Assembly (NCBI RefSeq): GCF_003841485.1
Contig: NZ_REFY01000001.1
Span: 372,001-436,000, forward strand
Direction: 5' to 3'
DNA length: 64,000 nt
Source of the DNA: Natrarchaeobius halalkaliphilus
GTDB taxonomy: Archaea; Halobacteriota; Halobacteria; Halobacteriales; Natrialbaceae
Shown: piece by piece, positions 16,655-25,445 of the stretch
How the letters are laid out: the number at the start of each line of letters is the position of its first letter
Position numbering within the stretch: the first letter of the stretch is position 1
Translations under genes and position numbers: made by a program
The notes under the pieces: generated by a model
Seen by the model: the letters and a program-made list of their open reading frames with translations, nothing else
Databases searched by the model: none
What the model was told of the DNA's origin: nothing

Positions 16655-17443
16655 TCAGAGCACCGATTCGAGATCGGAGAGCGACTCCAGGACGACGTCC
16701 GGCTGGATGGTCGAGCCGTCCAGGTCGCGACGGTCGGTAACGCCCGAAAGCACGAGCGCCGTCTGCATTCCCGACTGGACGCCCATTCGAACGTCCGTCT
16801 CGAGGCGATCTCCGATCATGAGACACTGGCTAGCGTCGACGCCCAACCGATCCGCGGCGGCCTCGACCGTGATCGAGGACGGTTTGCCGAGCACGCGATC
16901 GAGGTCGCGTCCCGTCGCCGCCTCGAGTGCGGCCACGTTCGTTCCGGCGTCCGGTATCTCGCCGCCCTCGACCGGGCAGGTCGTATCCGGGTTCGTCGCG
17001 AGGATCGTCGTCTCCTCGTCGATCGAATCGAGCGCCGTCGACAGCGTCTCGTAGTCGAGCGACCGGTCCATCGAGACGAGAACCACGTCGACGGCCGCCG
17101 AATCGTCCGTAAGCGAGAGCCCCGCCGCCTCGAGTTCGCCCTCGAGGTGGGACTCGCCGATCACGTAGATCTCGTCGCGCGGGTGCTCCCGGAGGAGGTA
17201 TTCGACCGAGATAACGGTCGAGTTCAGGATGTCGGCCGGCTCCGCCGGCAACCCCATCCCCGTGAGTTTGTCGGCGTAGGCCGCCCGGCTCTTCAGGGAG
17301 TTGTTCGAGAGAAAGAGCACCGGAACGCCGCGGTCCCGAAGCGCGCGGATCCCCCGGTCAGCGCCGGGGATAAGCGACTCGCCGCGGTAAACCGTCCCGT
17401 CCAGATCGACGAGCGCCCCGCCGATCGGATCGAGACCGCTCAT
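16655..17443 (-). CDS. HAD-IIA family sugar/glycerol-phosphate phosphatase (NagD-like)
   Basis: The 262-residue protein is a HAD subclass IIA phosphatase. Motif I is ALVDLDGTVYRGESLIPGA (residues 10-28). The sequence VLFLSNNSLKSR (about 47-58) is the NagD/p-nitrophenyl phosphatase motif II with the SNN signature. LGKPSSITVEAA near 190 supplies the motif III lysine, and MIGDRLETDVRMG near 215 is motif IV. Substrates of the class include glycerol phosphate, sugar phosphates and nucleotides. Its ATG overlaps the stop of the metallophosphoesterase by four bases, so the two are coupled. The frame is open to 17602, but the extra N-terminus lies inside the neighbouring gene. Confidence 0.87.
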   Translation of the reverse strand: MSGLDPIGGALVDLDGTVYRGESLIPGADRGIRALRDRGVPVLFLSNNSLKSRAAYADKLTGMGLPAEPADILNSTVISVEYLLREHPRDEIYVIGESHLEGELEAAGLSLTDDSAAVDVVLVSMDRSLDYETLSTALDSIDEETTILATNPDTTCPVEGGEIPDAGTNVAALEAATGRDLDRVLGKPSSITVEAAADRLGVDASQCLMIGDRLETDVRMGVQSGMQTALVLSGVTDRRDLDGSTIQPDVVLESLSDLESVL

Positions 17444-18429
17444 CGGCTCACCTCGGACGCCGCGGGGTCGTCCTCGGCCCACTCGTCGAGAAGAGGGAGC
17501 CGATCGAGGCGCGAACACGCCATCTCGAGTACCCCCTGACCGAGCGCTTCGCCGGTGCGTGCGTGCCAGTAGGCTTCGGTGAGCCCCTCGCGGTCGGAGC
17601 ACGGAACGAGCTGGATGGTCGTTCCGCGTTCGTCGATCTCGAGCAGGCTGTACGCCCGGGGGAACGAGCAGACGGCCGGCGAAATCACCTCACGGAGTCC
17701 GTCGCGAACGGAGGCGGCTGGCAGGTGGTGGTGTGCGGAGACGACGAGCGGAACGTCGTGGTCGGTCAGGACGTCGACGAGCGCCTCTGACCGGTCGAGC
17801 GTGAACCACTCCCAGGGCTCGGCCGCCGGCGTCTCGGGGACCGAACGGAGGGTGTGATGACAGACGACGAGCGGGTTCTCGAGCGCCGGGAGTCGCTCTC
17901 GAAGCGCCTCGAGCTGGTCGTCGGAGACGTCACCGCTCCACTCCGTGAGCCGATCGTCGGGCGTCGACGCGCTGTTCAGACCAACCAGGTCGACGCCGCC
18001 GAACCGGGCGACGACCGGAAACGAACCGTCGGCGTACGACGAGGCGAACCACGATGCCGTGGGCAGTTCGGATCGGTCGTCGCCGTCCCAGGAGCGAACG
18101 TCGTGATTCCCGGGAATCGCGATCCACGGGGCCTCGAGATCCTCGACCAGTTCCTCGAACCGGCGAAACTCCCGTTCCGCACCGCTCGCGGTCAGATCAC
18201 CGGCGAAAACGACGCCGTCGACGTCTCGCGCGTTGACGTCTTCGATCGCGGTCTCGAGCCCTCGTTCGGTTCGGTGGAGGAGTTTCCAGGTTCCGTCCGC
18301 GTCAGAAGAGAGGTGGAGGTCCGCAACGATCGCGATACGCGTTCGACGAGAGGTGAGAGGATTACGGAGACGGGCGAGAAACGGACCGATATCCGGGTCT
18401 CGGTTGCCGATAGCAGTACCAGGTTCCAT
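17440..18429 (-). CDS. calcineurin-like metallophosphoesterase
   Basis: The 329-residue protein has the five metallophosphoesterase blocks: IVADLHLS (residues 34-41), VVFAGDLTASG (near 74), IPGNHDVRS (near 103), LVVCHHTL (near 192) and VVSAHHHLP (near 236). These residues hold a two-metal centre that cleaves phosphomonoesters or diesters. The order and spacing resemble the Icc/cAMP phosphodiesterase-like group. No signal peptide is visible, so it should act in the cytoplasm. It is the first gene of a two-gene unit with the HAD-IIA phosphatase and is divergent from an ABC importer, which suggests that the phosphatases might process an imported phosphorylated compound. Confidence 0.87.
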   Translation of the reverse strand: MEPGTAIGNRDPDIGPFLARLRNPLTSRRTRIAIVADLHLSSDADGTWKLLHRTERGLETAIEDVNARDVDGVVFAGDLTASGAEREFRRFEELVEDLEAPWIAIPGNHDVRSWDGDDRSELPTASWFASSYADGSFPVVARFGGVDLVGLNSASTPDDRLTEWSGDVSDDQLEALRERLPALENPLVVCHHTLRSVPETPAAEPWEWFTLDRSEALVDVLTDHDVPLVVSAHHHLPAASVRDGLREVISPAVCSFPRAYSLLEIDERGTTIQLVPCSDREGLTEAYWHARTGEALGQGVLEMACSRLDRLPLLDEWAEDDPAASEVSR

Positions 18430-18779
18430 TATTTATCCCTGGTTACCAGGGTTTGCGTAACTAACTATGAATCTTTTTGTCGGATCTCCGTGAGAATTAC
18501 TGTCACTAAAACGGACAATAGTACTATTGAATGATGGATAGCAGACAGTACTGGAGATCTCCAGCGAGAAGATAACTGTCGAACTCGCTCACGATTATAA
18601 CATATACTTGCCTGAAACTCGAGAAATAATACTAAATATCGAACTATTAGGCATATTTCCTGAGGAAGTGAGTTTATCCACTTATCAAATTATTGATTAT
18701 ATTGTGGTTGTATTCCCTCCACAAAAGTCAGTTACTTAGGAAAAATTTTAAATGATCTTTGTTCATCTGTTTGACCGAG
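18430..18779. promoter_or_regulatory. AT-rich divergent intergenic region with palindromes
   Basis: This 350-base region between the metallophosphoesterase and the ABC importer is clearly richer in A+T than its surroundings. It contains CTGGAGATCTCCAG at 18551-18564, a perfect 14-base palindrome, and TTCCTGAGGAA at 18657-18667. The TATA-like AATTTTAAATG at 18745-18755 lies about 25-35 bases before the importer start at 18780. I see no gene in it. It probably carries both promoters and one or two operators. Confidence 0.55.
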
Positions 18780-19835
18780 ATGGGACCAACGAACACACGA
18801 CGCTCGTTTATGAAAGGTGCTGGGGGGGCTACAGTAGGAATTACCGCCGGGTTAGCAGGATGTCTGTTCGGCGGCGATGACGAGGATCTCGTCATCCAGT
18901 ACAACGCCGTCGACGGGTGGGCGAACTACAGTACGGTTCGCGATACGTTCACCGATGAGACGGGTATCGACTTCCCCGAAGATACGAAAAACAGCGGCCA
19001 GACGCTCAACGCGCTGACCAACGAGGCGGACAACCCGCAGGCGGACGTCGCCTATATGGGTATTTCGGACGCCATCGTGGCCGAACAGGAGGGGTTGACC
19101 GAACCCTATCAACCGGAACACTGGGATCAGATTCCCGACGACCTCAAACACGAGGACGGAGAATGGTTCTGTAATCACTACGGAACCGTCGGATGGGCGG
19201 TCAACACGGAAGAAATCGAGGATCCGCCGGAAACGTGGGAGGACCTCCTCGACGAGCGCTTCGAAGATACGATCGCGCTGTACAATCCGGAGTCCGCCTA
19301 CAACGGCTTCATCAACTACGTCAACGCCAACCTCGCGATGGGTGGGTCGCTGACCGACTTCGAACCGGGAATCGACTTCTTCCAGGAGCTACAAGACCGA
19401 GGAAACATCGCGGCGATGCCCGACCAGGGCGTGACGACGAGTTTCTTCCAGGGCGAAGTTCCGATGCTGATGGCGTACGATTTCAACGCCTACGAGGCGA
19501 AGTACCTGAGCGATATGGACGAAGACAGCGTCGAAGTCATCGTTCCCGACGACAGCGCGCTCGTCATCCCGTACACGCTGAACGTCGTCAACGACGCGCC
19601 GCGTCGCGAAAACGCAGAAGCGCTGTGTGACTTCCAGCTCAGCGAACAGGGCCAACAGCTGTTTGCCGAATCGTTCGTCACGCCGGCGCGCGACGACGTC
19701 AGCATTCCCGACGACGTCGCAGAGATGATGCTTCCGGATGACGAGTACGGTGGATCCGAAGCGATCGACTACGAGGAACTCGTCGAACATCAGGGTGACA
19801 TCCGAAGCGAGTTCTCCGAGGAAATCGCCTCGTAA
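18780..19835 (+). CDS. ABC transporter substrate-binding lipoprotein (Fe/aminoethylphosphonate/thiamine-type)
   Basis: The 351-residue protein begins with a twin-arginine signal (TRRSFM, residues 6-11) that ends in a lipobox, LAGC with Cys28, so it is exported folded and anchored as a lipoprotein. The mature part is a type II periplasmic-binding fold: VIQYNAVDGWANYSTVRDTFTDE at the start, VGWAVNTEEI, PPETWEDLLDERF, and IPYTLNVVNDAPRRENAEALCDFQLSEQGQQLF near the end. This resembles the group that binds Fe3+, thiamine, 2-aminoethylphosphonate or polyamines, and the ligand cannot be decided here. It is the first gene of a four-gene operon. ATG at 18780 is chosen because it puts the twin arginines close to the start. 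Confidence 0.82.
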   Translation: MGPTNTRRSFMKGAGGATVGITAGLAGCLFGGDDEDLVIQYNAVDGWANYSTVRDTFTDETGIDFPEDTKNSGQTLNALTNEADNPQADVAYMGISDAIVAEQEGLTEPYQPEHWDQIPDDLKHEDGEWFCNHYGTVGWAVNTEEIEDPPETWEDLLDERFEDTIALYNPESAYNGFINYVNANLAMGGSLTDFEPGIDFFQELQDRGNIAAMPDQGVTTSFFQGEVPMLMAYDFNAYEAKYLSDMDEDSVEVIVPDDSALVIPYTLNVVNDAPRRENAEALCDFQLSEQGQQLFAESFVTPARDDVSIPDDVAEMMLPDDEYGGSEAIDYEELVEHQGDIRSEFSEEIAS

Positions 19836-19855
19836 ACGACGCTAATCGCATCTCC

Positions 19856-20728
19856 ATGATAGAACGGGTTATTACGATACCGGAGCAGGTGACGGTTCGC
19901 GGAAAGCGGGTAGACGATCTTCTCCCCTGGATTCTGAGCGTTCCGTTCGCCTTGCTGTTCGTATTGTTTCTGGGCATTCCGCTGTACCGACTGTTCGAGC
20001 TGAGCTTTCAGTCCGAAACGTTCCTCGGCCACTACGTGAACATCTTCGCCGTCGGGCGGTACCGGAACGCGCTGTTCATGAGCTTCGCGATTTCGATCCT
20101 CGTGACCGCCGTTTCGATCGTCCTCGGACTGTTCATGGCGTACTTCCTGGCCAGGCGGGAGTTTACGGGCAAGCGACTCGTCGTCGCCATCATTTCGTTC
20201 CCGATTAGCTTCCCGGGCGTCCTGGTCGCGTGGGCGATGATCGTCGTCCTCGGTCGAACCGGCGTCCTGCCGCAGTTCCTCGCGTTCCTCTCGGGCGAGA
20301 GCGCCTCGACGTTCGCGATCGTCTTTAGCTTCTGGGGTCTGGTCGCCGGCTACACGTACTTTACGTTGCCTCGAGTGACCATGTCGATGGTGTCGTCGAT
20401 CGAAAAAGTCGATCAGAACATCGAGGAAGCCGCACGGAGCCTCGGCGCGTCGCGTCTCCAGACGTTTCGGCACGTCACGCTTCCGGTGATCGCACCGGCG
20501 ATCGCCTCCGCAGTCACGCTCGCGTTCAGCGTCTGTATGGCGGCATTCGGGACCGCACTGCTCATCGCAAGCGGTGTCGTGGACATTCTCCCACTGATGA
20601 TCTTCAACGTCATCATGGGTCAGCAGGATTACGCGGCCGGCGCGGCGATGGCGGTCGTCCTGACGATCATCACGGTCAGCGTGATCTACGGCTACCGACG
20701 AAAGTTCGGAGGGAGCGTCTATGCCTGA
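19856..20728 (+). CDS. ABC transporter permease subunit 1
   Basis: The 290-residue protein has six hydrophobic segments, starting with ILSVPFALLFVLFLGIPLYRLFELSF. Its cytoplasmic coupling loop is EEAARSLGASRLQTFRHVTLPVIAPAI (the EAA motif, about residues 190-215). This is the BPD_transp_1 fold of the polyamine/Fe3+/thiamine/phosphonate class. It passes the substrate through the membrane together with the second permease and the downstream ATPase. It follows the binding-protein gene by 20 bases and overlaps the next permease gene by eight bases, so all are one operon. Confidence 0.87.
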   Translation: MIERVITIPEQVTVRGKRVDDLLPWILSVPFALLFVLFLGIPLYRLFELSFQSETFLGHYVNIFAVGRYRNALFMSFAISILVTAVSIVLGLFMAYFLARREFTGKRLVVAIISFPISFPGVLVAWAMIVVLGRTGVLPQFLAFLSGESASTFAIVFSFWGLVAGYTYFTLPRVTMSMVSSIEKVDQNIEEAARSLGASRLQTFRHVTLPVIAPAIASAVTLAFSVCMAAFGTALLIASGVVDILPLMIFNVIMGQQDYAAGAAMAVVLTIITVSVIYGYRRKFGGSVYA

Positions 20729-21554
20729 ATCGGGACTCGGCTCGCGACTTCCCGACCTCGACTACGGGCTGTTCGCGTTCTACCTCGTCTGCGTAGCGGT
20801 GCTGACGTTCATCTTACTCCCGGTGTTCGTCGTGTTCTTCTACTCGTTTTTCGGCTCTGCCGTCGGCGGTCTCAGCAGGCCGACGCTCGAGTTCTACGAG
20901 GGTGCGATCTCGAACAACCTGGATGCGATCATACTGAGCATTCAGATCGCCGTTATCACGGTGATCGTGGACATCATCGTCGGTGTCCCGGCGGCGTACA
21001 CGCTCGTTCGCTACGAGTTCCCGTTCAAGCGCCTGCTCACCGAGTTGACGATCCTTCCGATGGCGATCCCCGGGATCGTCATCGGCGTCGCGATCGTCCG
21101 GAGTTGGGGTGCACCACGGTTCGGGATCGATATCGGCGGAACCGTCGAGATCATCATCATCGGGCACATCCTGTTTACGATTCCGTTCGTTATTCAGGTG
21201 ACCATGGCGACGCTCGAGTCGATCGATTACCGGCGCCTCGAAGAGAGCGCGCGAAGTCTCGGTGCCGGCTGGCTGCGGACGTTCGTCTACGTGATTATCC
21301 CGAACATCTACAGCGGAATCATCGCGGGATCGATCATGGCGTTTGCACTCTCGCTCGGCGAGTTCAACATCAGCTTCTTCGTCTACACGCCACAGAACAC
21401 GACGCTGCCGATCGCCCTCTTCGGCGGGTTCCGAACGGCGACAGTCGGTGAAGCGAGCGCGCTCGCATCGATATTCATCCTGCTGATCGTCGGACTCTTG
21501 CTCATCGTCCAGCTGATCAGCGACGAGGGAGTCAAACTCGGAGGGAACGTATAA
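20721..21554 (+). CDS. ABC transporter permease subunit 2
   Basis: The 277-residue protein again has about six membrane segments, beginning LFAFYLVCVAVLTFILLPVFVVFFYSFFG. Its EAA coupling motif is LEESARSLGAGWLRTFVYVIIPNIYSGI (about residues 170-197). It pairs with the preceding permease as a heterodimer. The two-permease, one-ATPase arrangement is that of PotBC/PhnUV-type importers rather than the fused ThiP or FbpB form. The start overlaps the upstream gene by eight bases, and the stop is two bases before the ATPase start. Confidence 0.87.
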   Translation: MPESGLGSRLPDLDYGLFAFYLVCVAVLTFILLPVFVVFFYSFFGSAVGGLSRPTLEFYEGAISNNLDAIILSIQIAVITVIVDIIVGVPAAYTLVRYEFPFKRLLTELTILPMAIPGIVIGVAIVRSWGAPRFGIDIGGTVEIIIIGHILFTIPFVIQVTMATLESIDYRRLEESARSLGAGWLRTFVYVIIPNIYSGIIAGSIMAFALSLGEFNISFFVYTPQNTTLPIALFGGFRTATVGEASALASIFILLIVGLLLIVQLISDEGVKLGGNV

Positions 21555-21556
21555 CG

Positions 21557-22588
21557 ATGACTGAAGTTACACTCGATAACATTACGAAACGGTTCGGATC
21601 GGAAACGGCAATCGAAGACGTCTCTCTGACGGTACGGGACGGCGAAGTGCTCTCGATCGTCGGTCCCTCGGGCTGTGGGAAATCGACGACGCTCCGGACG
21701 GTCGCCGGTTTCGAGACGCCGACCGAAGGTCGGATCATGTTCGACGAAACGGACGTCACGGACGTCCGAGCGGAGAACCGAAACGTCGGACTCGTCTTCC
21801 AGGATTACGCCCTATTCATGAACATGTCCGTGATGGAAAACGCCACGTTCGGACCGCGCATGAAGGGCGTCCCGAAAGAAGAGCGCGAGGCGAAAGCGAT
21901 GGAGCTGCTGGAGCTGGTCGGCATCGAAGAGCTCGCGGACAGAGATCCCGCGAGTCTCTCCGGCGGTCAACAACAGCGCGTCGCCCTGGTACGTGCGCTC
22001 GCCGTCGAACCGGAGATACTGCTCCTAGACGAGCCGATGACCGGTCTCGACGCGAAGCTGAAAAAGCGACTCCGCCGCGAAATCGGACAGCTACTGACCG
22101 ACATCGGCGTCACGACGCTGTACGTCACGCACGACCAGACCCAGGCGATGGCGATGGCCGACCGCGTCGCGGTGTTGAACGACGGCCGTATCGAGCAGAT
22201 CGGAACGCCGGAAACCGTCTACGAGCAGCCGGCGAATCCCTTCGTCGCGAACTTTATCGGAACGTCGAACCTGCTGCCGGCGACCGCAAACGGCGAGGCG
22301 GTCGACCTCGGCTTTGCGACGGTGGAAGTCGACGAGTTGCCCACCACCGACGGCGACGTCACGGTCGTCACGCGGCCGGACGACTTCACGCTGAACGGCG
22401 GGCCGATCCAGGCCGACGTCCTCGATACGTTCTACATCGGCGGAACCGTCCAGATGATCGTCGAACTCCCGGACGGGAACCAGATCTCGCTGAACGTCAA
22501 CCCGAAGCAATCCGACGTCACGGGCGTCGGTCCGGGCGACCAGGTCGGACTCTCGCTCGACGCATCGAACGTCCACGTCGTCTCCTGA
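21557..22588 (+). CDS. ABC transporter ATP-binding protein with TOBE domain
   Basis: The 343-residue ATPase drives the importer encoded upstream. The Walker A motif is GPSGCGKST (residues 36-44), the Q-loop is VFQDYALF, the signature is LSGGQQQR near 135, Walker B is ILLLDEPMTGLD near 155 and the H-loop is YVTHDQTQAMAM near 190. The domain ends at about residue 235. A C-terminal beta-rich TOBE region (about 260-343) follows, as in PotA/FbpC/MalK-type subunits, where it can bind regulators or ligand. It is the last gene of the operon; 219 bases follow before the convergent citrate synthase. Confidence 0.9.
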   Translation: MTEVTLDNITKRFGSETAIEDVSLTVRDGEVLSIVGPSGCGKSTTLRTVAGFETPTEGRIMFDETDVTDVRAENRNVGLVFQDYALFMNMSVMENATFGPRMKGVPKEEREAKAMELLELVGIEELADRDPASLSGGQQQRVALVRALAVEPEILLLDEPMTGLDAKLKKRLRREIGQLLTDIGVTTLYVTHDQTQAMAMADRVAVLNDGRIEQIGTPETVYEQPANPFVANFIGTSNLLPATANGEAVDLGFATVEVDELPTTDGDVTVVTRPDDFTLNGGPIQADVLDTFYIGGTVQMIVELPDGNQISLNVNPKQSDVTGVGPGDQVGLSLDASNVHVVS

Positions 22589-22807
22589 CGGAGACCCCAC
22601 CTCGCTGACGCGGACTGTTTTCCCTCCCGAATCGGTTCTGGACGTCGCGTCGGATCTCCGCGACTGGCGTACAGCTCCGCGTGTTTCCACTCGAGCGCTC
22701 GGGACGAGCGATGGCCCTCACGGACGTGCGTACGAACGAAAAATTCGGTGACGGGAACGTCGACGGTCGTCGATCGCTACACCGACGGCCGGTCGGATCG
22801 TCGTTCG

Positions 22808-23956
22808 TTATCGCTCCTCGAGCGGAACGAACTCCGAATCCTCAGGGCCGGTGTATCGGGCGCGGGGTCGGATGAGCCGGTTGTCCTCCTGGTACTCGAG
22901 GACGTGTGCGATCCAGCCGCCGGCGCGGCTCATCGCGAAGATCGGGGTGTACATATCGATCGGAATGCCGAGCTGGTAGTAGACCGAGCCGGAGTAGAAA
23001 TCGACGTTCGGGGCGATGCCCTTCTCGACGAGGCCCTTCTCCTCGGCGAGGTACTGCTCGATCGTCGTGGTGTAGTCGTACCACTTGTCCTCGCCGTTTG
23101 CGGCGAGTTCTTCGCTACGCTCTTGGAGGATCTTCGCGCGCGGGTCCTTGACGTTGTAGACGCGGTGGCCGAACCCGGGGATGCGCCGACCCTGCTCGGT
23201 CGCCTGCTCGACCCACTCGCGGTGGTCGAGGTCGCTCTCGTCGATCTCGATCAGGACCTCCATGACGTCCTGGTTTGCGCCGCCGTGGAGCGGCCCCGAG
23301 AGTGCGCTGATGCCGCCGGTGACGGCGCTGTAGATGTCCGCCATCGTCGAACCGATCACCATCGAGGTGAACGTCGAGGCGTTCAGCCCGTGATCCGCAT
23401 GAAGGATCAGCGCCTGATCGAACGTCTCCGCCGCGATGTCGTCCGGCTGCTCGCCGGTCAGCATGTAGAGGAAGTTCGCGGCAAGACCGAGGTCGGGCCG
23501 CGGCTCGATCGGACTCTCGCCCAGTCGATAGCGTTCGAACGCGGCGAGCGCGGTCGGGATTTTCGCCGTGATGCGTCGCCCCTTGCGAAGCGTCGCCTCC
23601 AGGTCATCGGGGTCAGCGTCGGCTTCGGGTTCGGAAGCCGAGAACATCGACACCGCGGTCCGAAGGGCGGCCATCGGCCGATCGCCGGCGTCGGCCAGCC
23701 GTTCCATCGTCGCGAGAACGTCGTCGCTGACGTCGCGCTCGTCGGCCAGCGCGTCCGTAAATCGATCGAGTTCGTCCTTGTTCGGGAGGTGTCCGTTCCA
23801 CAGGAGATAGAGCACTTCCTCGTAGCTCGCGCCGCGAGCGAGGTCCTCGATCGGATACCCCCGATAGATCAGTCGGCCCGCATCACCGTCGATCGAGCTG
23901 AGTTCGGACTCTGCAACGAGAACACCCTCAAGCCCTTTTTCGAGGTCGTCAACCAT
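22808..23956 (-). CDS. gltA: citrate synthase
   Basis: The 382-residue enzyme condenses oxaloacetate and acetyl-CoA to citrate, the entry step of the TCA cycle, in the cytoplasm. The archaeal short form is recognised by SELSSIDGDAGRLIYRGYPIEDL near the N-terminus, LILHADHGLNASTF near 185 (oxaloacetate-binding His), SGPLHGGANQDVME near 222 (catalytic His) and IPGFGHRVYNVKDPRA near 258. A catalytic Asp lies in PNVDFYSGSVYY near 315. The family also includes 2-methylcitrate synthase; no prpB/prpD genes lie nearby, which favours citrate synthase. It has its own promoter region and is convergent with the ABC operon. Confidence 0.94.
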   Translation of the reverse strand: MVDDLEKGLEGVLVAESELSSIDGDAGRLIYRGYPIEDLARGASYEEVLYLLWNGHLPNKDELDRFTDALADERDVSDDVLATMERLADAGDRPMAALRTAVSMFSASEPEADADPDDLEATLRKGRRITAKIPTALAAFERYRLGESPIEPRPDLGLAANFLYMLTGEQPDDIAAETFDQALILHADHGLNASTFTSMVIGSTMADIYSAVTGGISALSGPLHGGANQDVMEVLIEIDESDLDHREWVEQATEQGRRIPGFGHRVYNVKDPRAKILQERSEELAANGEDKWYDYTTTIEQYLAEEKGLVEKGIAPNVDFYSGSVYYQLGIPIDMYTPIFAMSRAGGWIAHVLEYQEDNRLIRPRARYTGPEDSEFVPLEER

Positions 23957-24125
23957 ACTCGCAGTTTCGCATCCCGATGGAAAAGTATTGTCGTTTGGTC
24001 GTCCTCACGGCCGAACGCGTCCGTTGTCCCCATTTACTCGACAGTACGGAGTAACCGACACGGTCGATCGGGAGTTCCTACTGGACGGCTGTCCAGTTAA
24101 TCCGGCAAAGTGGAACGATAATTCG

Positions 24126-24767
24126 TTACTCGTCAAGAACGGCGGCCATCAGCTTCGTCTGGGCGGCGGCGAGGTGCTCGGAGAACGTCGAGCGCGCCAC
24201 GCCGAGTTCCTCGGCCACTTCCGTCGCGTTCGCCCCCTTGGGATAGGCGAAGTAGCCCATCTCGTGGGCCGTCTCGAGTACCTCTCGTTGTCGAGGCGTC
24301 AGCGCGTCCAGATCGACGATCGCGCGATCGCCACCCGCTCCGGCGGCGCCGCGTGTCAGCTCCTCGACGACGACGCCCTCGAACCGATCACGAAGGCCCT
24401 CGACGACGACGGCGACCTCCTCGAGATCGCCCGTCCGAAACGAGATTAAGAGCGATCCGTCCTGGGCGCGAACCGAGGAAATCGGCGTTCCGAGTCCCTC
24501 GACGACCTCGCAGGCGCAGTCGTCGCGTTCGCGCTCGAACCGGTAGACACCGCCGTCGCCGTCCGACCGGAGTCGCGTCACCTCGACGTCGAGCGTCGCA
24601 TCCTCGAGCGCCGTCGCCCGAGGAGCGTCGAACTCCTCGACGGTGACGCCGTCCGACGCCCGGGTCCAGTTAACCGATCCGATCGAGTCGTCGCTGGCGG
24701 CGGAGACGCTCGCGACCGGACAGTCCGTCGGCTCGTGTACGACGACGGTTGCGCGGAATCCGGTCAT
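24126..24767 (-). CDS. HTH_10 (bacterio-opsin activator-type) regulator
   Basis: The 213-residue protein has the C-terminal HTH_10 domain typical of haloarchaeal Bat-like regulators: LTPRQREVLETAHEMGYFAYPKG, then ANATEVAEELGVARSTFSEHL (about residues 155-205). The N-terminal 150 residues form the usual poorly conserved sensor/bacterioopsin activator region, with two beta-rich halves. There are no GAF or PAS motifs, so it is the short form. It acts in the cytoplasm on DNA. The open frame reaches 24833, but the ATG at 24767 (MTGFRATVVVHEP) fits the family. Target genes are unknown; the divergent ribbon-helix-helix-like gene across 239 bases is a candidate. Confidence 0.85.
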   Translation of the reverse strand: MTGFRATVVVHEPTDCPVASVSAASDDSIGSVNWTRASDGVTVEEFDAPRATALEDATLDVEVTRLRSDGDGGVYRFERERDDCACEVVEGLGTPISSVRAQDGSLLISFRTGDLEEVAVVVEGLRDRFEGVVVEELTRGAAGAGGDRAIVDLDALTPRQREVLETAHEMGYFAYPKGANATEVAEELGVARSTFSEHLAAAQTKLMAAVLDE

Positions 24768-24917
24768 CGGATGTTCGTTCGACGGACGCCTCCATAACCG
24801 GCGACCGGAATTCCCACGCGTTGAAAACGTCACGTCGTCCGGCGTGTACCCGACTTTCGCCGTTTCGTCCGAGTACGGGAGATGGCAAGTAGAGAGTATA
24901 AGAGGCCAGTATATCCG

Positions 24918-24938
24918 ATACTTCGGAATTCAAAGTAT
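24918..24938. promoter_or_regulatory. inverted repeat in a divergent promoter region
   Basis: ATACTT (24918-24923) and AAGTAT (24933-24938) form a perfect 6-base inverted repeat with a nine-base spacer. It lies between the HTH_10 regulator gene and the gene at 25007, where an operator would be expected. Confidence 0.3.
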
Positions 24939-25006
24939 TGGCACAGGTTCGCCCGAGTCCACGTCTGACGAACGATTAAGTGGACCGAACGGTAACTAGC
25001 GTGTGA

Positions 25007-25408
25007 ATGGGAAACAAGAACAAGACGATCTCGTTTCGAGTCAACGAGGACGCCTTCGAGGCGCTTCAGGACATCGCGACGGAGCGAGACATCTCGCTGT
25101 CGGCGGTGTTTCGCGACTACGTCGACCTGCTGGTCGATCACGACGGACAGGTGACCGTCGTCCCCGACCACGAACTCGAGACCGGCGCGAGCGACGACGG
25201 CGATCGCTCGTTTCCGCCGACCGTCGAGGTTCCGAAGAGTTTCATTCGGGAACACGAGCGCTTAGAGCTCGAGGCGGAGCACCTCCGCGAACAGCTCGAC
25301 GAGTACAACGCCTACGTCACCGATCTGCAGGACCGACTCGAGGGCGAGGAGGACGAGATCCTGTTGCTCGACGATCTGGACGACGAAGAGTCCTACCAGC
25401 TCCGGTAA
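25007..25408 (+). CDS. ribbon-helix-helix-like small regulator with coiled coil
   Basis: The 133-residue protein opens NKTISFRVNEDAFEALQDIATERDISLSAVFRDYVDLLV (residues 4-42). This beta strand followed by two helices resembles the ribbon-helix-helix (CopG/Arc) DNA-binding fold. Residues 75-115 (IREHERLELEAEHLREQLDEYNAYVTDLQDRLEGEE) form a predicted coiled coil that could serve dimerisation. The end is acidic (LLLDDLDDEESYQLR). I cannot name an exact family. It is divergent from the HTH_10 regulator and convergent with the DUF5814 gene. Confidence 0.65.
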   Translation: MGNKNKTISFRVNEDAFEALQDIATERDISLSAVFRDYVDLLVDHDGQVTVVPDHELETGASDDGDRSFPPTVEVPKSFIREHERLELEAEHLREQLDEYNAYVTDLQDRLEGEEDEILLLDDLDDEESYQLR

Positions 25409-25445
25409 GGCGGATTCCGCCGGGCTCCGATCCGCCGAGTTCCGG

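Noticed and set aside
18430-18779. A TPP or other riboswitch before the ABC importer
   Set aside because: I looked for the conserved CTGAGA/ACCTG core and did not find it; the AT-rich stretch has only palindromes.
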